A stretch of 38,347 nucleotides of DNA, from assembly GCA_035570275.1 (NCBI GenBank), contig DATMNI010000460.1, positions 1-38,347 on the forward strand, in the 5' to 3' direction. The DNA is from DATMNI01 sp035570275. GTDB taxonomy: Bacteria; Acidobacteriota; Terriglobia; Bryobacterales; Bryobacteraceae. A program made the position numbers and the translations under genes. Shown here one piece after another: positions 14,291 through 22,158 of this stretch (positions are counted from its first letter, which is position 1; every line of letters begins with the position of its first letter). Below the pieces are notes generated by a model that had not been told where the DNA came from, searched no databases, and saw nothing but the letters and a program-made list of their open reading frames with translations.

Positions 14291-14559
14291 GTTTTCTCCT
14301 ACTCCTTGCCGGTTTCCCGGAGTGACTTTCGCTGTGGCACGTTTGACGCCGTTTGAATTCAAAAGGCTCCGTGGCGCCAGATTGCCGCGAAAGGACGCAT
14401 CCGGCCTCTTTGCCAGCTAAAAATGTGCATTCCAAAGGCAGATTCTGCACCTGCGCGTGCTGTTCTACGGCGGATCTTCAGATCGCGGCGCGTTCTGCAG
14501 GGTTGGCCCGGCTCGTGCACAGACATAAAGACGAACAGTTCCAACGGAGGAACACTAAA

Positions 14560-15249
14560 ATGGCAAGAAATACGTCGGTGATGGGAATCTATCCGGATCG
14601 CACAACCGTTTCGGATGCCGTCAGCGTTCTGCAGAGGGCGGGGTATCGGGCGACGGACATCTCGATCCTGTCGTCCGACAATCAAGGCTCCAAGGATTTC
14701 GCGCACGAAAAGCACAACAAAGCGCTGCAAGGCGCGGCGGCGGGAGCGGCAGCGGGTGCGGTGGTTGGCGGCGCATTGGCCTGGATAGTTGCCATTCAGA
14801 CTGTGACCATCACGGGTCTGGAGCCGCTGGTCGCGGCGGGACCGGGGCTGGCGGCTTTGGCGGGCGCCGGCGCGGTCGGGGCGCTGGGTTGGATCGTGGG
14901 ATTGCTGGCGGGCATGCCTGTGACCGAATATGTCGCCAGGCGGTACGCGGGCAGAATCAGGGATGGCGGCCTTCTGCTATCCGTTCACTGCGACAGTGCG
15001 GAGTGGTGTGACCGGGCAAAGAAGACCCTAAAAGACACTGGCGCCCGGTACATCTCTTCCGCCTCGGAGGCCGCCGCCGACTACGGGACGACGGACAGGC
15101 CGACGGAGAGGGCGCCGATGGCCGTCACGGAAAGGGTGCCCGTGGCCGTCGCGGAGAGGGCGCCCGTGGCAGTCACGACCGTCACGGATCGTGTCGAAGT
15201 GCCGGTCCAACGGACGACGGAATACGTTACTCAGGAAACCAAGATATAG
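14560..15249 (+). CDS. ActD/DUF3341-like stress membrane protein with C-terminal repeats
   Basis: A 229-residue protein from ATG 14560 with CGGAGG nine bases upstream; upstream extensions are rejected. The N-terminal ferredoxin-like part (MGIYPDRTTVSDAVSVLQRA, ATDISILSSDNQ, DFAHEKHNKA) is the pattern of general-stress proteins often annotated as ActD/DUF3341-type. Two glycine/alanine-rich hydrophobic segments follow (about residues 60-85 and 95-125, AGAAAGAVVGGALAWIV and AGAGAVGALGWIVGLL), which may form a glycine-zipper hairpin in a membrane. Then RDGGLLLSVHCDSAEWCDRA returns to a soluble fold. The tail is repetitive (TERAPMAVTERVPVAVAE), encoded by a 24-bp tandem repeat. It is probably not part of a true alternative complex III, since no other subunits are nearby. 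Confidence 0.7.
   Translation: MARNTSVMGIYPDRTTVSDAVSVLQRAGYRATDISILSSDNQGSKDFAHEKHNKALQGAAAGAAAGAVVGGALAWIVAIQTVTITGLEPLVAAGPGLAALAGAGAVGALGWIVGLLAGMPVTEYVARRYAGRIRDGGLLLSVHCDSAEWCDRAKKTLKDTGARYISSASEAAADYGTTDRPTERAPMAVTERVPVAVAERAPVAVTTVTDRVEVPVQRTTEYVTQETKI
15106..15177 (+). repeat. Three 24-bp in-frame tandem repeats
   Basis: Units at 15106-15129, 15130-15153 and 15154-15177 share the pattern GARAGGGYGCCCGTGGCCGT with few differences. Each unit encodes ERAPMAVT / ERVPVAVA / ERAPVAVT at the C-terminus of the stress protein. Copy number could vary by slippage. Confidence 0.75.
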
Positions 15250-15569
15250 CTGTTCGGAACCGCCACAACCGGGACTCAGTAGACCGTTTTCTTAAATACG
15301 GTCTCGTATCTCGGGAAGAACGCTCCCTAACGGTCGAGCGACAAGTGGCGGCTCTGATCGGAGCCGCGCGCGTCAGCAAGCGGTTTCTCGGTACGTTAGC
15401 GAACTTCTTAGACGCCGGGCTCAAGCGAGGGATCGCTGGCGGCGCGCAACAGCGCCGACCTCGCGGCCTGGCCTTCTATTCCTGGTCCGCCATTGCAGAA
15501 CTCTTCGAGATGCTAAGACTGAAGCCGGCACGCGCCTCGGCGTCGGCCCACTACGCTACGCCCTGCCCC
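15250..15569. repeat. Gene-free region with a dispersed-repeat-like segment (about 15321-15390)
   Basis: No credible gene is seen. The segment CGCTCCCTAACGGTCGAGCG, followed by a hairpin GCGGCTC-TGATCG-GAGCCGC (15348-15367) and then CGCGCGTCAGCAAGCGG, resembles a GC-rich intergenic repeat that I recall as frequent in Solibacter-type genomes (it translates on the minus strand as LADARGSDQS). Near the right end a 12-bp direct repeat CTACGCTACGCC occurs at 15551 and 15570. The repeat identity is from memory and unverified. Confidence 0.4.
15281..15304. terminator. Possible terminator hairpin after the stress gene
   Basis: AGACCGT (15281-15287) and ACGGTCT (15298-15304) form a 7-bp perfect stem with a 10-base AT-rich loop, 32 bp after the stop codon. 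There is no clear U-tract, so the call is tentative. Confidence 0.3.
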
Positions 15570-16058
15570 CTACGCTACGCCAGCTTGCGGCAGATTCGCC
15601 ATCGGGCTCTGTGGAAACGGGGTGGCCTGCATGGCGTCCTGCGTCCGCCGGAGGCGCCGGGTCTTCTCCCGCAGTCCCAGGCGGTGCATGATGCGCCCGG
15701 CGTGATCGGGATCGTACCGCACGCCGAACCTCGCCTGGATCGCGTCGGCGAAACGCGTGGTAGTCCAACGGTCGGTGTTGAAGCCCGCCACCCGCGGCCC
15801 GGCATGATACATCCCGGCAATCGCCGTGAGTTGTTCCGGGCCCAGGCGGCTGGGACGGCCCGGCGCACGCCGTTTGCGCAGAGACTCTACGCCTTTTCCA
15901 TTCAGTACGCGCTGCCACCGGGAAGCGGTAGTGCGGCTCACCCCGAATTTTCGGGCAACATCGGACTGTTTAAGTCCAGTTTGCAGGTCCTGTGCGGCTA
16001 ACAGGCGCCTGCTCTCCATTTCGTCGCGAGTCAAAAGACCTTGAGCGGCTGTGTCCAT
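15570..16058 (-). CDS. IS630-type helix-turn-helix protein without a DDE domain
   Basis: A 162-residue protein from ATG 16058 (GGGGA just upstream); a longer form from 16163 adds 35 unlikely residues. The first HTH is at about 10-60 (ESRRLLAAQDLQTGLKQSDV, then ARKFGVSRTTASRWQRVL). It is followed by the linker LRKRRAPGRPSRLGPEQL and the second, winged HTH (TDRWTTTRFADAIQARFGVR, then HAGRIMHRLGL). This is the N-terminal half of an IS630-family transposase. The DDE catalytic domain that should follow is absent, and no remnant is visible downstream. It may be a domesticated DNA-binding protein or a transposase fragment; the intact frame and natural stop within a short repeat leave both open. Confidence 0.7.
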   Translation of the reverse strand: MDTAAQGLLTRDEMESRRLLAAQDLQTGLKQSDVARKFGVSRTTASRWQRVLNGKGVESLRKRRAPGRPSRLGPEQLTAIAGMYHAGPRVAGFNTDRWTTTRFADAIQARFGVRYDPDHAGRIMHRLGLREKTRRLRRTQDAMQATPFPQSPMANLPQAGVA

Positions 16059-16231
16059 ATTCCCCGCGCGGTTTGTCGGGTTACCAGAGCGATACCAGAA
16101 TATCAGAAAACATTTCACATGCAAATTGTTTTTTACAGGGCTTTTGCGGGTTGTAGGATTCACCCCAGGCTTACTCGCGGCCGATGCCCTTCCAAACCAC
16201 TCCCACCACCTGGGCCGGGTAGCCGGCCGGG

Positions 16232-16863
16232 ATGACGATTGGGATTATCGGTTCGGGCAATGTGGGCGGCGCGCTCGGAACGCGGTGGGCGCGGAACGGC
16301 CACACCGTGATTTTCGGCTCGCGCCAGCCGGAGTCGGACGAAATGAAACAACTGGCGGCGAAGGCCGGTGCAGGCGCGCGGGCGTCGTCGTTCGCCGAAG
16401 CCGTCCGTGCCAGCGAGGTGCTGTTACTGGCCACACCCTGGCCGGCGACGAGGCAAGTGGTCACCTACTGGGCGATCTCTCTGGCAAGGTCTTGATCGAC
16501 GCCACCAATCCGCTGCTTCCGCAGTTGGCCGGGATGGAGTGCGGCACCACCACTTCCGGGGCGGAGCAGGTGGCGTCCTGGGCTCCAGGAGCCACAGTGG
16601 TGAAGGCCTTTAACACCGTGGGCAGCAACGTAATGGAGAACCAGGAATTCGGCGCCGGCCGCCCGGTGATGTTCTACTGCGGCGACGATGCCGCCGCCAA
16701 GCGGGTTGCCGCGGACCTGGCCTCGGGCATGGAATTCGAAGCCATCGATGCCGGCCCGCTCGCCCAAGCCCGCCTGCTGGAGCCCTTTGCCCTCCTGTGG
16801 ATCTCGCTGGCGTTGGCGCAAGGCCTTGGCAGGAACATCGCCTTCCAGCTATTGCGGCGGTAG
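16232..16863 (+). pseudogene. NADPH-dependent F420 reductase-like / NAD(P)-binding protein, one frameshift
   Basis: The first 77 or so codons (from ATG 16232) carry a Rossmann nucleotide site, IGIIGSGNVGGALGTRWARN, then FGSRQPESDE and VLLLATPWPATRQVV. From about 16463 the sequence continues in the -1 frame: LLGDLSGKVLIDATNPLLP, EQVASWAPGATVVKAFNTVG, FYCGDDAAAKRVAADLAS and ARLLEPFALLWISLA. Restoring one missing base near 16455-16470 gives an intact protein of about 210 residues, the normal size for this family (F420H2:NADP oxidoreductase-like and related dehydrogenases). It is either a recent pseudogene or a sequencing error. Unrepaired, the first frame stops at 16495 after 87 residues. Confidence 0.8.
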
Positions 16864-16974
16864 GACAGGCCGGGTTGGATGTTATCGATTCTGTTAAGCC
16901 TTGAATCCAGTCGGCCGTGTGGGCCCAAATGCCTCCCGCCTATTCCTATATCGATCGGGGCCTGTAAATTGGGC

Positions 16975-17003
16975 TTGACATGCGACTGGAGTCGCGGTAT
17001 TGT
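16975..17003 (+). promoter_or_regulatory. Promoter of the BlaI / M56 operon
   Basis: A perfect -35 TTGACA (16975-16980) and TATTGT (16998-17003, four of six) are separated by 17 bp. The start codon of the BlaI-type gene is at 17036. Confidence 0.65.
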
Positions 17004-17019
17004 GTGACTACAGTCGCAC
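16981..17019. promoter_or_regulatory. Two palindromic BlaI-type operators
   Basis: TGCGACT-GG-AGTCGCG (16981-16996) fills the promoter spacer. GTGTGACT-AC-AGTCGCAC (17002-17019) covers the end of the -10 box and the likely start point. Both share the core GYGACT-NN-AGTCGC. Binding of a dimeric BlaI repressor at both would block polymerase. Their identity as BlaI sites is inferred from symmetry, position and the gene they precede. Confidence 0.65.
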
Positions 17020-17035
17020 ACATGGACCAGCCACG

Positions 17036-17437
17036 ATGAAAAACCCTAAAGCAATTTCCGAAAAACTCGGCGGCCGGGAACGAGAAATCATCGACACGAT
17101 CTTTGCCTTGGGCAACCGGGCGTCGGCGGAGGAAATCCGCGCGCGCCTGATCGACCCGCCCGGCGATTCATCAGTTCGCGTGATGCTCGCGAGGCTCGAA
17201 AAGAAGGGTTTTTTGAAACACGAGCAGGAAGGCCTCCGCTATGTGTATTCGGCCACGGCGTCGCCGACCGTCGCAAAACGCACGGCTCTCCAGCGATACC
17301 TGCAGACCTTCTTCGGCGGCTCACGGCAAGAGATGTTGACGGCTCTTATCACTGACTCACCCTGGAGTGACGACGAACTCGACGCACTGAAAGCCGAGAT
17401 CGACCGCGTCCGCAGTGAAAGGAAGAAACAGTCATGA
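17036..17437 (+). CDS. BlaI/MecI family transcriptional repressor
   Basis: A 133-residue winged-helix repressor started at ATG 17036; an upstream ATG-equivalent at 17000 lies inside the operator. The DNA-binding part reads LGGREREIIDTIFALGNRAS, then AEEIRARLIDPP, SSVRVMLARLEKKGFLKHEQ and RYVYSATASP, which is the BlaI pattern. The C-terminal helices (RYLQTFFGGSRQEMLTALIT) form the dimer region that the partner protease is known to cleave or inactivate in BlaR1/MecR1 systems. It overlaps the M56 gene by 4 nt (ATGA). Such pairs in Acidobacteriota are usually not antibiotic-specific. Confidence 0.92.
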   Translation: MKNPKAISEKLGGREREIIDTIFALGNRASAEEIRARLIDPPGDSSVRVMLARLEKKGFLKHEQEGLRYVYSATASPTVAKRTALQRYLQTFFGGSRQEMLTALITDSPWSDDELDALKAEIDRVRSERKKQS

Positions 17438-18597
17438 CCCAAATCATCGGTGGCGTAATGCTTCTGTTGAGTAGTTCGCTTGCCGCATCAATTCTTGGTA
17501 AGGCGACCGTCATCGCAACACTGGGCCTCCTGGGAGCGTGGCTGACTCGTCGTAGCCGCGCCGCGGTGCGCCATGCGGTACTGGCAGCCTCGTTCGCGGT
17601 GCTGCTGCCCTTGCCGATCGCCTCGACCCTGATCAAGCCGGTCCGCATCGCACTCCCGGCCTCCACGCAGGAGTGGGCGATGCCGTCTCTTTTCCCCATG
17701 CCCATGGACGCGGCTCAAGCCGCCGCGCCGGCGGACGGAAGCGTTGGTGTTGCGTCTGCCACACCACGATGGCGAGGGCTTTCGCCGTCCGCCATATTGC
17801 TCGCGGTATGGATCGCGGGAGCGGCGTTTTTCCTGCTGCGAATGATCTTCGGCCTGCAGCAGGTCCGGGCGCTGCGCCGATTCGGTCTGCCCTGGCGCGG
17901 TGGACAGTCAGTCGTAGACCGGCTGGCGCCGGATGCCGGCATTCACCGGCGTGTGGACGTCTTGCTGCACGAATCGTTGCCCGCGCCGGTGACCTGCGGC
18001 ATCGTGCGTCCCGCCATCGTGCTCCCACCGGACGCACAGGAATGGGAAGGAGAGGATCTGAGCCGGGCGATCGTGCATGAACTCGAACATGTGCGCCGCT
18101 TCGACTGGGCAAGCCATTGTCTGGCTCGGATTGCTTGTGCCGTGTATTGGTTCCACCCTTTGGTGTGGGCCGCGTGGCGGCAGCTTGTGCTCGAAGCGGA
18201 GCGCTCGTGCGACGACGCCGTGCTCGGGTGCTCGGAGGCAACGGCTTATGCCGATCAACTCGTCGGGCTGGCGCGGCGGTTGTCGATCGCTCAACCGCCA
18301 GCCCTGGCGATGGCGAACCGTTCCGATTTATCGGCGCGTGTAGGTTCGGTGCTTGACGGCAGCAGGGCGCGCGGCCGCGCCGGGGCGTTGCTGGCGGCAG
18401 TTGCCTGCGCTGTTGCGGCGGTGGTCGTTCTGACCATGTCACCCCTCAGAATGGTTGCCGGCCGCAAGCAGTTGCTCCGGTCGCCGTTCAGAATATTCCG
18501 AACTGGGATGCAGTTTCCATTAAACGCTGCACCAATGCACCAGTCACACCGGTTGAAGGGCGGGGCGCGGGAGCAGGCATATCGCCCGACCGCCTGA
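17434..18597 (+). CDS. BlaR1-like M56 membrane metalloprotease (C-terminus altered by frameshift)
   Basis: Encodes 387 residues as read. TM segments are near 10-35, 45-65 and 118-140. The zinc protease site is HELEH (215-219), with E256 in LEAERSCDD as the probable third ligand. A further TM lies near 335-355 (GALLAAVACAVAAVVVLTM). The last 30 or so residues (GRKQLLRSPFRIFRTG) look unlike the family. In the other frame the same DNA reads PQAVAPVAVQNIPNWDAVSI, leading straight into the TIGR03435 domain. So the native gene was an M56-TIGR03435 fusion running to 19289, split by a one-base loss near 18450-18465. In the family, M56 proteins sense an outside signal and cleave the cognate BlaI repressor. 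Confidence 0.85.
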   Translation: MTQIIGGVMLLLSSSLAASILGKATVIATLGLLGAWLTRRSRAAVRHAVLAASFAVLLPLPIASTLIKPVRIALPASTQEWAMPSLFPMPMDAAQAAAPADGSVGVASATPRWRGLSPSAILLAVWIAGAAFFLLRMIFGLQQVRALRRFGLPWRGGQSVVDRLAPDAGIHRRVDVLLHESLPAPVTCGIVRPAIVLPPDAQEWEGEDLSRAIVHELEHVRRFDWASHCLARIACAVYWFHPLVWAAWRQLVLEAERSCDDAVLGCSEATAYADQLVGLARRLSIAQPPALAMANRSDLSARVGSVLDGSRARGRAGALLAAVACAVAAVVVLTMSPLRMVAGRKQLLRSPFRIFRTGMQFPLNAAPMHQSHRLKGGAREQAYRPTA

Positions 18598-18599
18598 CC

Positions 18600-19289
18600 T
18601 TGAACTGCATGTCCCCGAGCACCCTGATCAACCAGGCATACTCGATATTTGCCGACGGCCAAAATAAAGTCCCGCCGTACCCTGTGCCAATCGACCGCCT
18701 CCCTTCGTGGGCCGATTCAGAGCGCTATACGATTGAAGCAAAATCTCAAGGTAACCCCGGCGCCGGAACCATGCGCGGGCCTATGCTTCAGGCATTGCTC
18801 GAAGACCGTTTTGCTCTTAAGATTCGCCGGGAGACGCGGGAAGGGCGGGTCTATCTGGTGACCGTCGCAAAAGGCGGACCGAAGCTTCCGCCATTCCAGG
18901 GAGGATGCGCGCCGATCAGCCTGGCCCATCCTGTGCCCTTACCGGCAGGCCAGAATTCATGCCGTGCGTCATTTCAGGCGAAGGGCGCGAATCAAATGTT
19001 CGACGATCCTGGCTTCGACATGGATTCTTTTGCTTTGTGGATTACCCGCGCCGGTGGCTTTGACGGACCCTTGCTGAACAAGACGGGACTCACGGGCTAC
19101 TTTCATTTCCATGTGGAGTTCTTGTCGAACCGCAAGCCCGGCGATCCAGGCTTTACACCAACGGACGACCCGCCGTTTCCTTCCATCTTCACAGCAATGC
19201 AACAGCAGCTTGGCCTGAAGGTGGAAGCCGGCAAAGGGCCTCGCGAGTTCCTGGTGGTCGATCACCTGGAGAAGCCCTCGGAGAACTGA
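18600..19289 (+). CDS. TIGR03435 domain (C-terminal part of a frameshifted M56 fusion)
   Basis: About 229 residues as read from TTG 18600; the true domain begins upstream, near 18465, with QAVAPVAVQNIPNWDAVSIK and ISPDRLTLNC. Features of TIGR03435 proteins of soil Acidobacteriota: NCMSPSTLINQAYSIF, PMLQALLEDRFALKIRRETR, RVYLVTVAKGGPKLPP, FALWITRAGGFDGPLLNKTG and the closing AMQQQLGLKVEAGKG with VVDHLEKPSEN. The family is extracytoplasmic and of unknown function; fused to M56 proteins it may be the sensor domain. Because no good start codon or ribosome site precedes 18600, independent translation is doubtful. Confidence 0.75.
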   Translation: MNCMSPSTLINQAYSIFADGQNKVPPYPVPIDRLPSWADSERYTIEAKSQGNPGAGTMRGPMLQALLEDRFALKIRRETREGRVYLVTVAKGGPKLPPFQGGCAPISLAHPVPLPAGQNSCRASFQAKGANQMFDDPGFDMDSFALWITRAGGFDGPLLNKTGLTGYFHFHVEFLSNRKPGDPGFTPTDDPPFPSIFTAMQQQLGLKVEAGKGPREFLVVDHLEKPSEN

Positions 19290-19329
19290 CGCGGCAGGAA
19301 TCACTTCCCATAGCTGAGGTTCATCGGCG

Positions 19330-22158
19330 ATGAGATTTCTCATTCCACTTCTGACGGTCGTTGTGTCTCTTGCTGCCGCCGAATACCATGGCATCGTCAC
19401 GTTCGGCGGCTTACCGCTGCCGGGCGTGACGATTACAGCCACGCAGGGCAATAAAACGCTGACGACCTCCACCGACGAGCGCGGTCAGTACTTGTTTGCG
19501 GATCTGGCCGATGGAAACTGGTCCCTGAGAGCCCAAAAGCTCGGATTCTCTCCTGTAATACAGGACGTATCTGTCGGAGACACTGTGTCGGGAGCCCTGA
19601 TCGACCTGAAAGTGTTGCCATTCGATCAGATTGAGGCGCTTGCAAATGGACAACCCGCGGCCTTTCAGCAGCCTCAAATCGCCGCCGAGCCTATTCCGGA
19701 AATCACCAGTGAACTGACTGAACGGGCCGAAGATGGCCTGCTGATCAACGGCAGTGCCGTCAACGGGGCGATCACGCAGATCGCCCAGTCCCCCGCGTTT
19801 GGCAACGCCCGCAGAAAAGGCAGGCCTCTCTACAACTATGCGCTCGCCTTGGTCGACAGTAACTCCGTGTTGGACGCCGCAAACTACTCCCTGACTGGCC
19901 AGCATACGGCAAAGCCGCCGTTCAACAACATGACGGGAACGGCCTCATTCGGCGGCCCGATTCGAATTCCGCATCTGACAAACGGAGACCGTTCCAGCTT
20001 CTCGGTAACTTATTCGCGAGTTGAGAACCGGTCGTCGTCCGTGTACACAGGTCTGATGCCGGATGCGGCCGAGCGCGCGCGCAGCGCAATTCCAGCCAGC
20101 AGAATCAGCCTGCAGGCGCTCGCCCTCCTCCAGTACTACCCGATCCCCAACTTCGATGGCACCAGTCGCTATAACTACCAGGTTCCCCTGATCGCCAACA
20201 CCCACACGGATAATCTTCAAGTGGCGATGAACAAGAGCTTCCACCAGAGAAATTCCGTCTATGGCGGAATCATTCTTGCGGACACGCGCGGCGACAGTAA
20301 CAGTCCGTTCAATTTCCTCGACCTGAACCGCTCGTTCGGGGTCAACGCCAACGCGGCGTACCGGCGCACCTTCACATCGCGATTCTACGGAACGCTTGCC
20401 CTTACTTTCAGCCGGTTCTCTAATCGGCTTGATCCTTTTTTCGCCAATCGCGAGAACATATCAGGCAGGGCAGGAATCTCCGGCAACAATCAGGACCCGC
20501 TCAACTGGGGCCCGCCCTCGCTGCAGTTCACTCAAAGCTCGATTGCCGGATTGAGCGACGGCACGGCCTCCGTGGTCCACAACCAGACAGCCACTATCGG
20601 CTCTACGAGTTCGTGGAATCACCACGGTCACAATATCACCTTCGGCGGGGATTACCGTCGTCAACAGTTCAACACCATTTCGCAGAGCAATCCGCGAGGC
20701 ACGTTCACTTTCAATGGCGCAGGCACCGGCTTCGACTTTACCGATTTTCTGCTCGGCATACCGGATGCGAGCGCCATCGCATTCGGCAATGCCGACAAGT
20801 ATCTGCGCGCCGTGCAGCCGGACCTGTTCTTTCGGGACGACTGGAAAATTGCTTCGGGACTCACGCTTCAGCTGGGCGTGCGCTGGGAATACAGTTCGCC
20901 TTTGACGGAAAAATACGGTCGTCTGGTGAATCTCAATATCGCGCCGGGATTCAGCGCGATCACGCCGGTCGTAGCCGGTAATTCAACGGTATCGCGGATC
21001 CGGCCGGACTATCGCGGGATTGAGCCGAAACTCGGGCTGGCGTGGAGGCCATTTGCCGCGTCTTCCCTGGTGCTGCGCGCGGGTTACGGGATCTCGTACA
21101 ACACTCAGGTTTATCAGGCGTTCGCGAACCAGATGGTGCAACAGTCGCCGCTTTCCACCAGTCTGAACGTGGCGAACACGGCCGCCAACCCGCTGACCTT
21201 GACGAACGGTTTCTACGCACCACCGAATGTCGCAACAAATACGATTGCGGTTGATCCCAATTTCAGGCTTGGCTATGCGCAGGTGTGGAACCTGGTGGTG
21301 ACTCGCGATCTGCCTGCCGGCATGCAGTTGGTGGCGACCTATACCGGAACCAAAGGCACCGACCAGCTGCAGGCATTCGCGCCGAATACTTATCCGGCCG
21401 GTCCCGTGAGTCCGTCTGGCTACGTATATTACAGGTCGGGCGGAAACTCGACGCGCGAATCGGGAACACTGGAATTGCGAAGGCGGCTGCACAACGGGTT
21501 CACCGCAACGGCGCAGTACACATATTCGAAATCAATCGATGACGCCGCGGTGCTGGGTGGCGGAAGCCTGGGCGTCGTAGCGCAAAACTGGCTCAACCTC
21601 GATGGTGAGCGCGGCTTCTCGACGTTCGATCAGCGACATCTGGCCAACATTCAACTGCAGTATTCGCCCGGCATGGGACTGGGCGGCGGCACGCTGATGA
21701 GCGGCTGGCGCGGACGGCTGATGAAGGACTGGACCCTTGTAGATGCAATCACCGTGGGCAGCGGTCTGCCCCTGACCCCTGTCAGCAGCCTCCTATGCCC
21801 CGGCACCGGCATACCGTGCAGCGTCCGGGCCGACTATAACGGCGCTTCGTTATCCGATGCGCCACCCGGCGACTTTCTGAACCCCGCGGCAGTGACCACG
21901 CCGGCTCCAGGACAGTGGGGCAATGCGGGCAGAAATTCCATGACCGGACCGGGGCAGTTTTCGATGAGCGCCTCGACGTCGCGCGCGTTTCGGTTGAACG
22001 ATCGGTTCACGCTGAATCTGCGAATCGACGCATCCAATCCGCTAAACCATGTGGTAGTCACGCAGCTGAATACGACGGTCACCAATCCGTTGTTTGGACT
22101 ACCGCTCGCAGTGAATCCAATGCGTACTTTAACGACTACGCTGAGGCTGACATTCTAA
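19330..22158 (+). CDS. Oar-like TonB-dependent receptor
   Basis: A 942-residue outer-membrane protein with a signal peptide (MRFLIPLLTVVVSLAAA). A carboxypeptidase-regulatory-like domain follows (about 20-100: GLPLPGVTITATQGNKTLTT, ERGQYLFADLADGNWSL). A short plug-like region ends at about 220 (MTGTASFGGPIRIPHLTNGD). The rest is a long beta-barrel with typical Oar repeats (FDFTDFLLGIPD, RAVQPDLFFRDDWKIASGLT, GVRWEYSSPL, AYGISY-like GYGISYNTQ, YTYSKSIDDAAVLGG). It ends in phenylalanine (TLRLTF), as expected for barrel insertion. Such receptors in Acidobacteriota probably bind oligosaccharides or large molecules; the ligand is not known. The stop overlaps the next start by one base (TAATG), so the pair is coupled. 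Confidence 0.92.
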   Translation: MRFLIPLLTVVVSLAAAEYHGIVTFGGLPLPGVTITATQGNKTLTTSTDERGQYLFADLADGNWSLRAQKLGFSPVIQDVSVGDTVSGALIDLKVLPFDQIEALANGQPAAFQQPQIAAEPIPEITSELTERAEDGLLINGSAVNGAITQIAQSPAFGNARRKGRPLYNYALALVDSNSVLDAANYSLTGQHTAKPPFNNMTGTASFGGPIRIPHLTNGDRSSFSVTYSRVENRSSSVYTGLMPDAAERARSAIPASRISLQALALLQYYPIPNFDGTSRYNYQVPLIANTHTDNLQVAMNKSFHQRNSVYGGIILADTRGDSNSPFNFLDLNRSFGVNANAAYRRTFTSRFYGTLALTFSRFSNRLDPFFANRENISGRAGISGNNQDPLNWGPPSLQFTQSSIAGLSDGTASVVHNQTATIGSTSSWNHHGHNITFGGDYRRQQFNTISQSNPRGTFTFNGAGTGFDFTDFLLGIPDASAIAFGNADKYLRAVQPDLFFRDDWKIASGLTLQLGVRWEYSSPLTEKYGRLVNLNIAPGFSAITPVVAGNSTVSRIRPDYRGIEPKLGLAWRPFAASSLVLRAGYGISYNTQVYQAFANQMVQQSPLSTSLNVANTAANPLTLTNGFYAPPNVATNTIAVDPNFRLGYAQVWNLVVTRDLPAGMQLVATYTGTKGTDQLQAFAPNTYPAGPVSPSGYVYYRSGGNSTRESGTLELRRRLHNGFTATAQYTYSKSIDDAAVLGGGSLGVVAQNWLNLDGERGFSTFDQRHLANIQLQYSPGMGLGGGTLMSGWRGRLMKDWTLVDAITVGSGLPLTPVSSLLCPGTGIPCSVRADYNGASLSDAPPGDFLNPAAVTTPAPGQWGNAGRNSMTGPGQFSMSASTSRAFRLNDRFTLNLRIDASNPLNHVVVTQLNTTVTNPLFGLPLAVNPMRTLTTTLRLTF

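Noticed and set aside
14353..14559. An N-terminal extension of the stress protein
   Set aside because: The ribosome site at 14545-14550 and the domain boundary both point to ATG 14560; the extension is not protein-like.
15106..15177. CRISPR-like repeat
   Set aside because: The units are directly adjacent with no spacers and are in frame within a protein.
18440..18600. Programmed frameshifting between the M56 and TIGR03435 parts
   Set aside because: No slippery heptamer or downstream pseudoknot is evident near 18450-18465. A one-base loss is simpler.
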